A DNA stretch of 64,000 nucleotides from UBA8522 sp049287565 (GTDB taxonomy: Bacteria; Acidobacteriota; Aminicenantia; Aminicenantales; UBA8522), in assembly GCA_049287565.1 (NCBI GenBank), contig JBAQGA010000189.1, positions 18,306 to 82,305 of the forward strand. The letters are read 5' to 3'. Numbering within the stretch: the stretch's first letter is position 1; each line of letters begins with the position of its first letter. Of the stretch, positions 50,258 through 59,839 are shown one piece after another. The position numbers and the translations under genes were made by a program. Below the pieces are notes generated by a model that saw only the letters and a list, made by a program, of their open reading frames with translations, ran no database searches and was not told where the DNA came from.

Positions 50258-52612
50258 ATGAAAAATGGCCTGCGGCCCGAAGAAAACGAAAAAAAGCCCG
50301 TCACCGAGCTGGCCCGGGACATGAGCCTGATGCATGTGACCATGATCGGCGTCGGGGCTATGATCGGGGCCGGGATATTCGTCCTGACGGGTATCGCCGC
50401 CGGTGTCGCCGGGCCGGCTTTGATCCTTGTCTTTCTTCTCAACGGTTTCGTCACCGGATTGACGGCCATGTCGTATGCGGAGCTCGGGTCCTGTTTTCCG
50501 GAGGCCGGCGGCGGGTATCTCTGGGTCAAGCAAGCTCTTCCCCAGCCTAACGGTTTTCTGTCAGGATGGGTCAGTTGGTTCGCCCATGCCGTCGCCTGCA
50601 GCCTGTATGCCGTTGCCTTCGGGGCTTTCAGCGTCGACCTGCTATCTGTCGCCGGCATTGATGTCGGCAGGCTCGTCTCTCCCTTGGGTGTCCATGAAGA
50701 GCCGCACGTCCTGGCCGCCAAACTGATCGCCGTCTGCATCACGCTGCTTTTTGTCTATATAAACTATCGCGGCGCCAAAGAGACAGGGCAAGCGGAATCC
50801 GTCGTCACTATGCTCAAGCTCATCATCATCGGGCTCTTCATCGCTTTCGGCGTCTATGCCATCTTCGCCGGGAAAGTCGATCATCCTTGGCAGAGCCAGT
50901 TCAGCGGCTTTTTTCAAAAGGGGCCGCTCGGCATCATCATTGCCATGGGGCTGACTTTCATCGCCTTCGAAGGTTACGAGATCATCGCCCAGTGCGGGGA
51001 AGAGGTGAAAAATCCGAAGCGGAACATTCCTCGCTCGATCTTTCTCTCACTTCTGATCGTCTTGCCCATCTACCTGCTGGTCGCTTTTGTCGCTCTCGGA
51101 GCCGTCGCCCCGGAAGGAAACGTACCGACCTGGCAGTATCTCGGGCAGAAAGGTGAGTTGGCGATGATAGAGGCGGCCGAGCACTTCATGATGGGCAAAT
51201 TGGGGAGAATCATCTTTTTAATCGGCGGGCTGTTCTCGACCATGTCCGCCCTCAATGCCACGGTTTATTCCTCATCCAGGGTCAGCTTCGCCATGGGCCG
51301 TGATCACAATCTTCCCGGCCTGTTCGCCAAGATACATCAAAAGAAGAGGACTCCCCACTTGGCCGTTTTCATTTCCGGCGGGCTGATTATCCTGATGGCC
51401 GTGGCCCTGCCGATCGAGGACATCGCCAGCGCCACCGACGCCATGTTCCTCCTTCTTTTTATTTTCGTCAACTTGGCGGTCATCAACCTTCGCAAGAACC
51501 GTCCGGACCTCGACCGCGGTTTCAAAGTTCCTCTATTTCCCATCATCCCGATTGTGGCGACCTTCCTGAACCTGGTTCTGGCCGTTTTTCTGTTTTTCTA
51601 CCGGCCTCTGGGGATCTTTGTCTGTGTGGGTTATCTCGTCTTCGGCATCCTTCTTTACTATTTCTACTCGCGAAAGAAAGAATTCGTGGCCAAGGCCGTG
51701 CCCGTCGTTCATGCCGAGCATCCCCTCACAGTCCCCGATCCGCGTCATTTCCACATCATCGTCCCAGTGGCCAATGAAAAAACCGTCGGCCAGCTGCATG
51801 GGGTTGCCGTTCCCCTCGCCAAGGCCTATCAGGCGGATATCACCGCCCTCAACGTGATCCAGGTTCCCGCCCAGCTCCCGCCGAGCGAAGGACGCAAGTA
51901 CATCAGCCGGTCGCGGGACCTCCTCGCCAAAGCCGTGGACTATGCCGAGAAAGAGGACATCCCCGTCTATTCTTTGGTCAAGCTGACCCATAATGTTCCC
52001 AAGGCCATTATCGAGACCTGCACGGCACGGAAGATCGACCTGATGATCCTTGGCTGGGAGGGTGAGAAGAGCGCTTACGACCGGGTCTTCGGAACCAAGC
52101 TCGACGAGATCATCCTCAATACGGTCTGCGACCTCGCTCTCATCTGTCGGGCGCCCTCCCCTGATGTGGAGATTGGCAGAGTCCTGATTCCGGTGAGCAA
52201 CATCCGTTATGCCATCCTCTCGCTCAAGATGGCCGAAGCTCTCCGCCCGGATCAGGGCACTCCCATCGTCCTTTTTCACGCGACTTATCAAGAGGATATT
52301 GAGGCCGTCCAGAGCCGCTTCAGAAATGACCTTATGAAGATGAAGGATGAGGTCACTCCCGAGCGCTACCAGGTACTCGTCAGGAAAACAACGAGTGTTC
52401 TCGGCGCCATCCTGACCGAGATCCAGTACCGAGACCTGCTCATCATGGGGGCGCCTGAAGAAGGGCTGGTCCGGAGGGCGCTGTTCGGGGATCTTCCCGT
52501 CCGGATCGCTCAAGAGACCGAGGTCCCGTTGATCCTGACCAAAAAGTACACCGGACATGTCAAGTCCTGGTTCCAGAAATTTTTCGGGTCCCGGAAGACG
52601 ATGTTAGATTGA
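50258..52612 (+). CDS. APC-family amino acid permease with two UspA domains
   Basis: 784 residues. Residues about 20-460 form a 12-helix APC permease (MIGVGAMIGAGIFVLTGIAAG in the first helix). Two universal stress protein domains follow (about 490-625 and 640-770; HIIVPVANEKTVGQLHGVA and RVLIPVSNIRYAILSLKMAE). The UspA domains may bind nucleotides and gate transport. It is followed six bases later by a second APC protein with a different regulatory tail. Substrate, probably an amino acid or polyamine, is unknown. Confidence 0.88.
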   Translation: MKNGLRPEENEKKPVTELARDMSLMHVTMIGVGAMIGAGIFVLTGIAAGVAGPALILVFLLNGFVTGLTAMSYAELGSCFPEAGGGYLWVKQALPQPNGFLSGWVSWFAHAVACSLYAVAFGAFSVDLLSVAGIDVGRLVSPLGVHEEPHVLAAKLIAVCITLLFVYINYRGAKETGQAESVVTMLKLIIIGLFIAFGVYAIFAGKVDHPWQSQFSGFFQKGPLGIIIAMGLTFIAFEGYEIIAQCGEEVKNPKRNIPRSIFLSLLIVLPIYLLVAFVALGAVAPEGNVPTWQYLGQKGELAMIEAAEHFMMGKLGRIIFLIGGLFSTMSALNATVYSSSRVSFAMGRDHNLPGLFAKIHQKKRTPHLAVFISGGLIILMAVALPIEDIASATDAMFLLLFIFVNLAVINLRKNRPDLDRGFKVPLFPIIPIVATFLNLVLAVFLFFYRPLGIFVCVGYLVFGILLYYFYSRKKEFVAKAVPVVHAEHPLTVPDPRHFHIIVPVANEKTVGQLHGVAVPLAKAYQADITALNVIQVPAQLPPSEGRKYISRSRDLLAKAVDYAEKEDIPVYSLVKLTHNVPKAIIETCTARKIDLMILGWEGEKSAYDRVFGTKLDEIILNTVCDLALICRAPSPDVEIGRVLIPVSNIRYAILSLKMAEALRPDQGTPIVLFHATYQEDIEAVQSRFRNDLMKMKDEVTPERYQVLVRKTTSVLGAILTEIQYRDLLIMGAPEEGLVRRALFGDLPVRIAQETEVPLILTKKYTGHVKSWFQKFFGSRKTMLD

Positions 52613-52618
52613 GTCGAC

Positions 52619-54709
52619 GTGTCCATCCTCCACAAATCCAAGCAGCTCAAGAAAGAGCTTGGATTTTTCAACGTTTACGCCATCGCCACCGGAGCGACGA
52701 TCGCCTCCGGCTTCTTCCTGCTCCCCGGACTCGCCGCCGCGCAGGCCGGCCCGGCGGTCGTATTGAGCTACTTGATCGCCGCTTTCCCCGTCATTCCCGC
52801 CATCTTCAGCATGGCGGAACTGTCCACCGCGATGCCCCGGGCCGGGGGGATCTATTATTTTCTCGATAGGAGCATGGGACCGTTCTGGGGGACGCTCGGA
52901 GGAGTGGGGACCTGGCTAGCGCTCATCCTCAAGGCCGCTTTTGCTCTCATCGGCATCGGGGCCTACCTGAGTGTTTTCCTGCCGCAGATTCCCCTCCTGC
53001 CGCTGACGGCCGGATTCGCCTTTTTCTTCGGTTTGCTCAATCTCCTGGGCGCGAAAAAAACCGGGACTTTTCAGGCCTTTCTCGTCCTCGGATTGCTCGT
53101 CCTTCTCATCTGGTTCGTCGGGACGGGCCTTCCCGTGATCAGGCTGGACCGTTTCTTGGGCTTCTTTGACCGAGAATTCAGGACGATACTCGGAACCGCC
53201 GGGATGGTTTTTGTGAGCTACATCGGTCTGACCCAGATCGCCAGCGTTTCCGAGGAGGTCAAGAACCCGGAGAGGAACATCCCCAGAGGCATGTTGGCCG
53301 CCTTCGGTACGGCCCTGTTCGTCTATCTCGTAGGCACATTTATCATGGTCGGCGCCTTGCCGTCCGCCGAGCTCGCCGGTGACCTCACTCCCGTCGCCAC
53401 CACCGCCGGCGTCACCGTCGGACGATGGGGAATGATCGTAGTCAGCGTCGCAGCCATCCTGGCTTTCTTTTCGGTAGCCAATGCCGGGATCCTGAGCGCT
53501 TCCCGCTACCCCCTCGGCATGAGCAGGGACCATCTCATGCCGCGATTTTTCCGCAACCTGACCGGGCAGAAGGTTCCGCGGAACTCGATCTTCATCACCG
53601 TCGTCCTGATCCTCGTCGTCTTGTTTTTTCTCAACCCGGTCAAGATCGCCAAACTGGCCAGCGTATTCCAGCTTTTTCTGTTCGCCCTGAGCTCGCTGGC
53701 CGTCATCATCATGAGGGAGAGCCGGATCGATTCCTACGACCCCGGATTCCGCTCGCCGTTTTATCCGTGGATACAGGTCTTTGGGATCCTGGCTTCTTTT
53801 TGGCTGATCGTCGAAATGGGCTGGACTCCCGTCCTTTTCACCTTAGGCCTGACGGCCGTGGGGTCCGGGTGGTATTTTTATTACGGCCGGAAGCGGGTGG
53901 TCCGAAGCGGTGCCATCTACCATATTTTTTCCCGGCTGGGAGAGCGCCGTTTCGATGGACTGGACCGCGAACTCCGGGGAATCCTGAAGGAAAAGGGAGT
54001 CAGGGAGCGAGATCCTTATGATATCGTCATCGCCAGAGCCCCGGTCATCGACTTTCATCAGCCCCTGAACTTCGATGAGGTCGTCCGTCAGGCCGCCACG
54101 AAGCTGGCCGAGACGTTGAAGGTCAACCGGCACATTTTTGAGGAGGGTTTTATGGAGGGCACTCGCGTCGGAGCCACGCCGGTCTCCCATGGGGCCGCCC
54201 TTCCTCACCTCCGGCTTCCCGATATCCATCATCCCGAACTCATCATCGTCCGCTCGTCCGCCGGTGTCAAGGTGGACGTCGACGATGAGTGCCTGGGCGA
54301 ACATGCCTCTCCCTTTCCCGTCCATGCGTTTTTCTTCCTCGTCAGCCCGGAGGAAGACCCCGGACAACACCTCCGCATCCTGGCCCAGATCGCCAGCCAT
54401 GTGGACGACGAGTCGTTCATCAACCGCTGGTTATCGGCCGAGGATTCCCACGACCTCAAGGAGATACTGCTTCGGGACGATCGATATCTGATCCTGACCC
54501 TGCGTTCCGGAGAGAAATCAGCCGTCCTGTCGGGCCGGTTGGTCTCGGAGTTGCATCTTCCCAAAGGCTGCTTGATTGCTCTGATTCACAGAAAAGGGGA
54601 GACGATCATCCCCACGGGAGATACGCGGCTCGAAGAAGAGGACAGCTTGACGATCATCGGCTATCCGGAAGTGATCAAAGATCTCTATTTGCTCTACGCC
54701 GAGGAATAG
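52619..54709 (+). CDS. APC-family permease with PTS EIIA-like and RCK-C domains
   Basis: 696 residues from a GTG start. An APC permease (about 15-420; TGATIASGFFLLPGLAA) is followed by a PTS EIIA type 2 domain (about 465-610) with the phosphorylatable-His motif in HGAALPHLRLPD, and a C-terminal TrkA-C/RCK-C domain (about 620-694; LPKGCLIALIHRKGETIIPTGDTRL). This suggests control of transport by phosphorylation and a small ligand. It sits six bases after the APC-UspA gene, so the two may act together. Substrate unknown. Confidence 0.87.
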   Translation: MSILHKSKQLKKELGFFNVYAIATGATIASGFFLLPGLAAAQAGPAVVLSYLIAAFPVIPAIFSMAELSTAMPRAGGIYYFLDRSMGPFWGTLGGVGTWLALILKAAFALIGIGAYLSVFLPQIPLLPLTAGFAFFFGLLNLLGAKKTGTFQAFLVLGLLVLLIWFVGTGLPVIRLDRFLGFFDREFRTILGTAGMVFVSYIGLTQIASVSEEVKNPERNIPRGMLAAFGTALFVYLVGTFIMVGALPSAELAGDLTPVATTAGVTVGRWGMIVVSVAAILAFFSVANAGILSASRYPLGMSRDHLMPRFFRNLTGQKVPRNSIFITVVLILVVLFFLNPVKIAKLASVFQLFLFALSSLAVIIMRESRIDSYDPGFRSPFYPWIQVFGILASFWLIVEMGWTPVLFTLGLTAVGSGWYFYYGRKRVVRSGAIYHIFSRLGERRFDGLDRELRGILKEKGVRERDPYDIVIARAPVIDFHQPLNFDEVVRQAATKLAETLKVNRHIFEEGFMEGTRVGATPVSHGAALPHLRLPDIHHPELIIVRSSAGVKVDVDDECLGEHASPFPVHAFFFLVSPEEDPGQHLRILAQIASHVDDESFINRWLSAEDSHDLKEILLRDDRYLILTLRSGEKSAVLSGRLVSELHLPKGCLIALIHRKGETIIPTGDTRLEEEDSLTIIGYPEVIKDLYLLYAEE

Positions 54710-54843
54710 AAATTGGACTTGGCCGTTTTCCTTCCTACCCAGCCGAGAGAGCGAAGATACCCATTGAGGCGACGGAGTTCTCCGGCTGGACGCGTTTTCT
54801 GTTTTCTCTGAAGGAAGGTCAGAAGGGAGTCGGTCTTGAGGAT

Positions 54844-56091
54844 CTATTCAAGAATGAACTTAAAGAACTTTTTCTTCCCGACTTTTAGAATATGTTCCTT
54901 TTTTTCGGTAGTATTTAATTTGTAATTGATATCATCGATTCTTTGGCCGTCCAAATAGACGCCCCCCTGCTGCATGACCCTTTTTGCTTCTCCCCGGGAG
55001 GGAAAGATTTTGAGGCTCATCATGATATCGATAAGTGGCTGCTTGCGGCGGATACCTGCCGAGTCAGACACCTTAGCCGTGTTGACCATTGTCACCTTGA
55101 GATCCGTCGGCGTCTCTTTCCTCTTATGGATGCGGTCGAACTCCTCAGCCGCTTTATCGGCTTCCTCCGGCCCCCAAAAATCCGTGATGATCATCTTGGC
55201 TAGCTGGGTTTTGAGGTCCCGGGGATTCACTCCGCCCGCCTCTGCTTCTTTTTTCCAGGTCTCGATCTGCGGCGTGGCGATATCGGTGAGAAGTTCGTAG
55301 TACCGGTACATCAACGGGTCGGAAACGGACATGATCTTGCCGAAGATTTCCTTGGCCGGCTCGGTGATGCCGACATAGTTGCTCAGGGACTTGCTCATCT
55401 TCTCGACCCCGTCGAGGCCCTCGAGAAGCGGCATGGTCAGGACCACCTGAGGTGCCTGCCCGTACTCCCGCTGGATGTCGCGCCCGACCAGGAGGTTGAA
55501 CTTCTGGTCGGTTCCGCCGAGCTCGACGTCGGCCTCGAGCGCCACCGAGTCATAGGCCTGCATCAAAGGATAGAGGATTTCATGGACGGAAATGGGGACA
55601 CCCTCTCGGAGACGTTTGGTGAAGTCGTCCCTCTCCAGGAGCCGCGCGACCGTGTACTTGGCCGTCAAATGGATGATGTCGAAACTCGAAAGCGCCCCCA
55701 ACCAGCGGGAGTTGAAATCGATGATGGTCTTCTCGCGGCTGAGGATCTTGTAGACCTGGGCTTTGTAGGTCTCGGCGTTCTTGAGGATCTCCTCCTTTGT
55801 CATGGCCGGCCGCGTCGCCGACCGTCCCGACGGGTCGCCGATGAGACCGGTGAAGTCGCCGACGAGGAAGATGACGTCGTGGCCGAGATCCTGGAAGTGT
55901 TTCATCTTCCGGAGAAGGACGGTGTGGCCGAGATGGATGTCCGGAGCCGTGGGGTCGAAGCCGACTTTCACCCGGAGAGGCTTTTTGTCTCGGAGGGAGC
56001 GGGCGATCTTGGAGCGGAGTTCATCCTCCTGGATGATCTCGACGGCCCCCTTCTGCAGGTAGGCGAGCTGTTCCTCGACAGACTTGCTCAT
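54844..56091 (-). CDS. tyrS: Tyrosyl-tRNA synthetase
   Basis: 415 residues. Class I signatures: HIGH-like IHLGHT (about residue 53) and KMSKS (about residue 233), tyrosine-binding region VALEADVELGGTDQKFN, and a C-terminal S4 RNA-binding domain (about 350-410). It overlaps purN by 4 bases and ends the purine operon. Confidence 0.96.
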   Translation of the reverse strand: MSKSVEEQLAYLQKGAVEIIQEDELRSKIARSLRDKKPLRVKVGFDPTAPDIHLGHTVLLRKMKHFQDLGHDVIFLVGDFTGLIGDPSGRSATRPAMTKEEILKNAETYKAQVYKILSREKTIIDFNSRWLGALSSFDIIHLTAKYTVARLLERDDFTKRLREGVPISVHEILYPLMQAYDSVALEADVELGGTDQKFNLLVGRDIQREYGQAPQVVLTMPLLEGLDGVEKMSKSLSNYVGITEPAKEIFGKIMSVSDPLMYRYYELLTDIATPQIETWKKEAEAGGVNPRDLKTQLAKMIITDFWGPEEADKAAEEFDRIHKRKETPTDLKVTMVNTAKVSDSAGIRRKQPLIDIMMSLKIFPSRGEAKRVMQQGGVYLDGQRIDDINYKLNTTEKKEHILKVGKKKFFKFILE

Positions 56092-56729
56092 GCGTCCCTG
56101 ATGAAAACCCGTCTTCCCCGGACCTCGATGCGGCCCTCAAAAAACAGCTGGACCGCCTGGGGATAGATCTTGTGTTCCTCGACCAGGATCCGGGCGGCCA
56201 GCGTCTCTTCGTTATCGTCTTGGAGGATGGGGACCACGGCCTGGAGGATGATCGGTCCCATGTCCACCTCTTCGGCGACGAAATGCACGGTCGGTCCGGA
56301 ATAACGGACTCCCCAGTCGATGGCCTTCTGTTGGACGTGGAGTCCGGGGAACGAAGGAAGAAGCGCCGGGTGGATGTTCATGCAGCGGTTCTTGAATTCG
56401 CGGCAGAAATACGGGGACAGGATCCTCATGTATCCGGCCAGGCAAACCAGGTCGACGTCGCGCTTCCGGACCTCGCGGATCGCTTGCTTGTCGTACTCCT
56501 CCCGGCTGGGAAACAGCTTGGGATTCAGGTAGAGCGCCTCCAGCCCGGACTCACGGGCGGTCAGGAGACCCGGCGCCGTCTCGACATTGCTGAAGACGAG
56601 CGAGATCGAAGCATTGATCCGGCCCGCCGTGACGGCCTCGTGGATGGCCCGGAAATTGGACCCGCGGCCGGATAAAAAGACGGCGATCCGGCCTCTCTTC
56701 TTGGGGCTGACGAAAGTCTCTTCGGCCAT
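56088..56729 (-). CDS. purN: Phosphoribosylglycinamide formyltransferase
   Basis: 213 residues from the ATG at 56729 preceded by AAAGGATCG; an in-frame GTG at 56759 is less likely. FLSGRGSNFRAIHEA (phosphate loop), catalytic NIHPALLPSFPGLH with Asn and His, and GPTVHFVAEEVDMGPIILQ with Asp are diagnostic. It formylates GAR with 10-formyl-THF. It lies between an outer membrane protein and tyrS, overlapping tyrS by 4 bases. Confidence 0.94.
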   Translation of the reverse strand: MAEETFVSPKKRGRIAVFLSGRGSNFRAIHEAVTAGRINASISLVFSNVETAPGLLTARESGLEALYLNPKLFPSREEYDKQAIREVRKRDVDLVCLAGYMRILSPYFCREFKNRCMNIHPALLPSFPGLHVQQKAIDWGVRYSGPTVHFVAEEVDMGPIILQAVVPILQDDNEETLAARILVEEHKIYPQAVQLFFEGRIEVRGRRVFIRDA

Positions 56730-56755
56730 GGATCGATCCTTTCTCCAGAGCGAGT

Positions 56756-57613
56756 TCACAACTTCAGGAACAGCCCTATTTTAACCGAATAACCGCTGAA
56801 ATCAACCGTCGCTTCCCGGACGTCGCGGACGCCCTCGCCGCCTGGCTCTTCAGGATGGAGGGCCATCCGGGGTTGCCAGAAGTCGATGTCGGGCCGGTAC
56901 TCATCATAGGTATAGAGACGGCCGCTCTCCCCCAGGTCGTCCTCGCCCTCGAAACCGGAAACCTTGGCCCAGCGGACCTCCGCCTCGGCGAAAAAACCCA
57001 GTGATTTATCAAACGCGTAGCTCAGGCCGAGTCCTCCTAGGTAGCCCACCCGGCTGGCCCTGGCGTTGTCGTAAACAGTGTAGCCAAAACGGGCGGCCTC
57101 CGCCTTCTTATTAACCTCGCGGACGATGCATCTCGCGAACATGCTTCCCAGACCGCCACGGAGATAGGCATTGAATTTCTGGCCGAGGGGCAGAAAAGCA
57201 TAAGCGGACAGGAAGACAGGATAGGCGCTGATCTTGGTCGGCCTGGCGTAGTCGAAGAGAACCCCGTCCTGACGGATGGGAAGCAGCGTCTGTTTCTCGT
57301 CGAGCGACGCGAAGGCATACCCGGCGCCGATACCCAAAGCCAGCCATCGCGAGAAGGACAATAACAGCTCGGCCTCGAAATCGATCCCGAGATGGAGCGA
57401 GGCGGCGCTTTCGCCCTCCATGCTCATGTTCGGATAGGCCTCCACCTGGCGCTTCCATCCTTCCCGCCATCCGGCGAGGGTGCGATTGACCTCATCCGCT
57501 TTCAGCCACCCGAGTCCTGACGAAAGCCTGAGGGTGAGGTCGAAACCGGAGGAAAGGGAAGGGAAAAGGAAGGAAACGGTTGCCAGGATGGCGATGGTCT
57601 TGAACCTCTTCAT
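56756..57613 (-). CDS. Outer membrane beta-barrel protein in the purine operon
   Basis: 285 residues from the ATG at 57613. A signal peptide (about 1-24) is followed by alternating amphipathic strands; the chain ends IGLFLKL, without a terminal Phe but with a strand-like end. Repeated Gly-aromatic strands (GIGAGYAFASL, GGLGLSYAFDKSLGFFAEAEVRWA) resemble OmpA-like or Opa-like barrels. It lies between purL and purN with 21- and 26-base gaps. Role unknown. Confidence 0.65.
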   Translation of the reverse strand: MKRFKTIAILATVSFLFPSLSSGFDLTLRLSSGLGWLKADEVNRTLAGWREGWKRQVEAYPNMSMEGESAASLHLGIDFEAELLLSFSRWLALGIGAGYAFASLDEKQTLLPIRQDGVLFDYARPTKISAYPVFLSAYAFLPLGQKFNAYLRGGLGSMFARCIVREVNKKAEAARFGYTVYDNARASRVGYLGGLGLSYAFDKSLGFFAEAEVRWAKVSGFEGEDDLGESGRLYTYDEYRPDIDFWQPRMALHPEEPGGEGVRDVREATVDFSGYSVKIGLFLKL

Positions 57614-57634
57614 CTTTGACGAGCCCAATCCTTA

Positions 57635-59839
57635 TCAGACCGAGAGAGCCTCGGGGATGGCCCTTTTCCAGGCTTCATAAAGCTGCTCCACAGACAAACG
57701 GATGATCTCCCGGCCGTCCTGCCGGATGACGAGCTGCTTTCCTCCGATCTGACCGATCGCTTTCGCCGGGATGCTTCTTTCCTCGACCAACCTCAAGAGC
57801 CGGGGGAGATGCCGGGCGGCGACGCTGACCAGGAGCCTCGATTGGCTTTCAGAAAAGAGCCAGGCATCCGGGCGGATTCTGTCGTCGAGCTCGATAACAC
57901 AGCCGACTCTTCGGCTGTTCAACAGACAGCTTTCGGCGGCACACACGGCCAACCCGCCCTCGGAGAGGTCGTGGGCCGACCGGATCAGCCTCTTTTTGAT
58001 AGCCTCACGGCAGAGATCCTGGACAGCCTTTTCCCGTTTCAGGTCAATGCCGGGAGGCCGGCCTTTCTCCAGGCCGTGAATGGTGCGGAGATACTCCGAC
58101 CCTCCGAGCTCCTCTTTCGTCTCGCCAAGGAGAACGACGGTGTCGCCGTCTTCTTGGAAGCCCGGGCCGACCAGCTTAGCGAGGTCGTCGATCAGTCCGA
58201 CGACACCCAAAACCGGCGTCGGATGGATGGAGATGCCCTCGGTGTCATTATAGAAACTGACGTTTCCGCCCGTGACCGGGATCTCGAAAGTCCGGCAGGC
58301 CTCGGCCAGGCCCTCGATGACGTGCTTGAACTGCCACATGACCTCGGGCTTTTCGGGATTGCCGAAATTCAGACAATTGGTGACGCCGAGGGGAGCCGCT
58401 CCGACACAGGCCAGGTTGCGGCAGGCCTCCGCCACGGCAATGGCCCCGCCGGTCCAGGGATCAAGGTAACAGTAGAGCGCGTTCCCGTCGAGGGTCATGG
58501 CCAATCCCTTTTTCTGGCCTTTGATCCGCAACACGGCCGCGTCGGCTCCCGGCAGAAGCACCGTGTTCGTCTGGACCATGTGGTCGTATTGGCGGAAGAC
58601 CCATTCTTTATCGGCGATGGTCGGAGAGGCCATCAGCTTGAGGAGGACGGAATGGAGGTTCTCGGGCGGGGGAGGGAGGGTGAGTTGCTGCGCCGATCGG
58701 AAGGAGGCCGGCTTCCGGGCGGGCCGCCGGTAAACGGGACACAGGTTGACGACAGCGTCCACCGGGACATCGACGACCGTCTCGCCCCGGAAGGACGCCT
58801 TCAAGTTCCGCTCGGCGGTGACTTCGCCGATGGGGACCGCGTCCAGATCCCATTTGGCGAAGACTTTCTGGACCTCGGCCAAGTTCTCCCTCCTGGCCAC
58901 GATCAGCATCCTTTCCTGGGATTCGGAGAGCATGATCTCGTAAGGAGTCATGCCTTCTTCCCTCTGGGGGACGAGGTCGAGGTTGATGGCAATGCCTGTT
59001 CCCGATTTGGCAGGCATCTCCGTGGTCGAGCAGGTCAGACCGGCCGCTCCCATATCCTGGATTCCCACGATCAGCCCTTTCTGCATGACTTCCAAGCAGG
59101 CTTCCAGGAGCAGCTTCTCTTTGAACGGGTCTCCCACCTGGACATTGGGCCGCTTCTGCTCGGTCTCTTTCCCGAACTCGGCCGAGGCCATGGTTGCGCC
59201 GTGGATGCCGTCCCTTCCCGTCTTTGACCCGACGTAGAGGACAGGGTTGCCGGCACCTTCGGCCTTGGCGTAAAAAACCTTCTCTTTTTCCACCAGGCCC
59301 AAGCAGAAAACATTGACCAGTGGATTCTTGGAATAGACCTCGTGAAAATAGACCTCGCCCCCGACCGTGGGAACGCCGATGGAATTCCCGTAAGAGGAGA
59401 TCCCCGCGATAACCCCGTCCATGATGGCCCTGTTCCTGGGAGTGGCGAGCGGGCCGAAACGCAGCGAATCCAGCAAAGCGATCGGCCGGGCCCCCATAGT
59501 GAAAATATCTCGCAGGATCCCGCCGACGCCGGTGGCCGCGCCCTGGAAGGGCTCGATAAAAGAAGGATGGTTGTGGGATTCGATCTTGAAGACAACGGCC
59601 AGCCCATCGCCGATGTCGATGATGCCGGCGTTCTCCCCGGGTCCCTGGATGACCCGCTTCCCTTTGGTGGGAAGCTTCCTGAGGAAGTTTTTTGAGCTCT
59701 TGTAGCTGCAGTGCTCCGACCACATCAGGGAGAAGATCCCGAGCTCGGTGAGGTTTGGTTCCCGTCCGACGAGGGCGACGATCCTCTCGTATTCCTCGAG
59801 AGTCAGGTTGTGGTCGGCGAGCAGTTTGGGGTCGATCAT
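57635..59839 (-). CDS. purL: Phosphoribosylformylglycinamidine synthase subunit PurL
   Basis: 734 residues, the short-type PurL that works with PurS and PurQ. LMWSEHCSYKSSKNFLRKLPT, VFKIESHNHPSFIEPFQGAATGVGGILRD and GAAGLTCSTTEM are diagnostic. It makes FGAM from FGAR, glutamine-derived ammonia and ATP. Its start overlaps the purQ stop by 4 bases. Confidence 0.96.
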   Translation of the reverse strand: MIDPKLLADHNLTLEEYERIVALVGREPNLTELGIFSLMWSEHCSYKSSKNFLRKLPTKGKRVIQGPGENAGIIDIGDGLAVVFKIESHNHPSFIEPFQGAATGVGGILRDIFTMGARPIALLDSLRFGPLATPRNRAIMDGVIAGISSYGNSIGVPTVGGEVYFHEVYSKNPLVNVFCLGLVEKEKVFYAKAEGAGNPVLYVGSKTGRDGIHGATMASAEFGKETEQKRPNVQVGDPFKEKLLLEACLEVMQKGLIVGIQDMGAAGLTCSTTEMPAKSGTGIAINLDLVPQREEGMTPYEIMLSESQERMLIVARRENLAEVQKVFAKWDLDAVPIGEVTAERNLKASFRGETVVDVPVDAVVNLCPVYRRPARKPASFRSAQQLTLPPPPENLHSVLLKLMASPTIADKEWVFRQYDHMVQTNTVLLPGADAAVLRIKGQKKGLAMTLDGNALYCYLDPWTGGAIAVAEACRNLACVGAAPLGVTNCLNFGNPEKPEVMWQFKHVIEGLAEACRTFEIPVTGGNVSFYNDTEGISIHPTPVLGVVGLIDDLAKLVGPGFQEDGDTVVLLGETKEELGGSEYLRTIHGLEKGRPPGIDLKREKAVQDLCREAIKKRLIRSAHDLSEGGLAVCAAESCLLNSRRVGCVIELDDRIRPDAWLFSESQSRLLVSVAARHLPRLLRLVEERSIPAKAIGQIGGKQLVIRQDGREIIRLSVEQLYEAWKRAIPEALSV

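Noticed and set aside
57809..59227. 472-residue open frame on the plus strand opposite purL
   Set aside because: It mirrors purL in a GC-rich codon-biased gene, has Asp/Gly/Arg-rich low-complexity composition and no family features.
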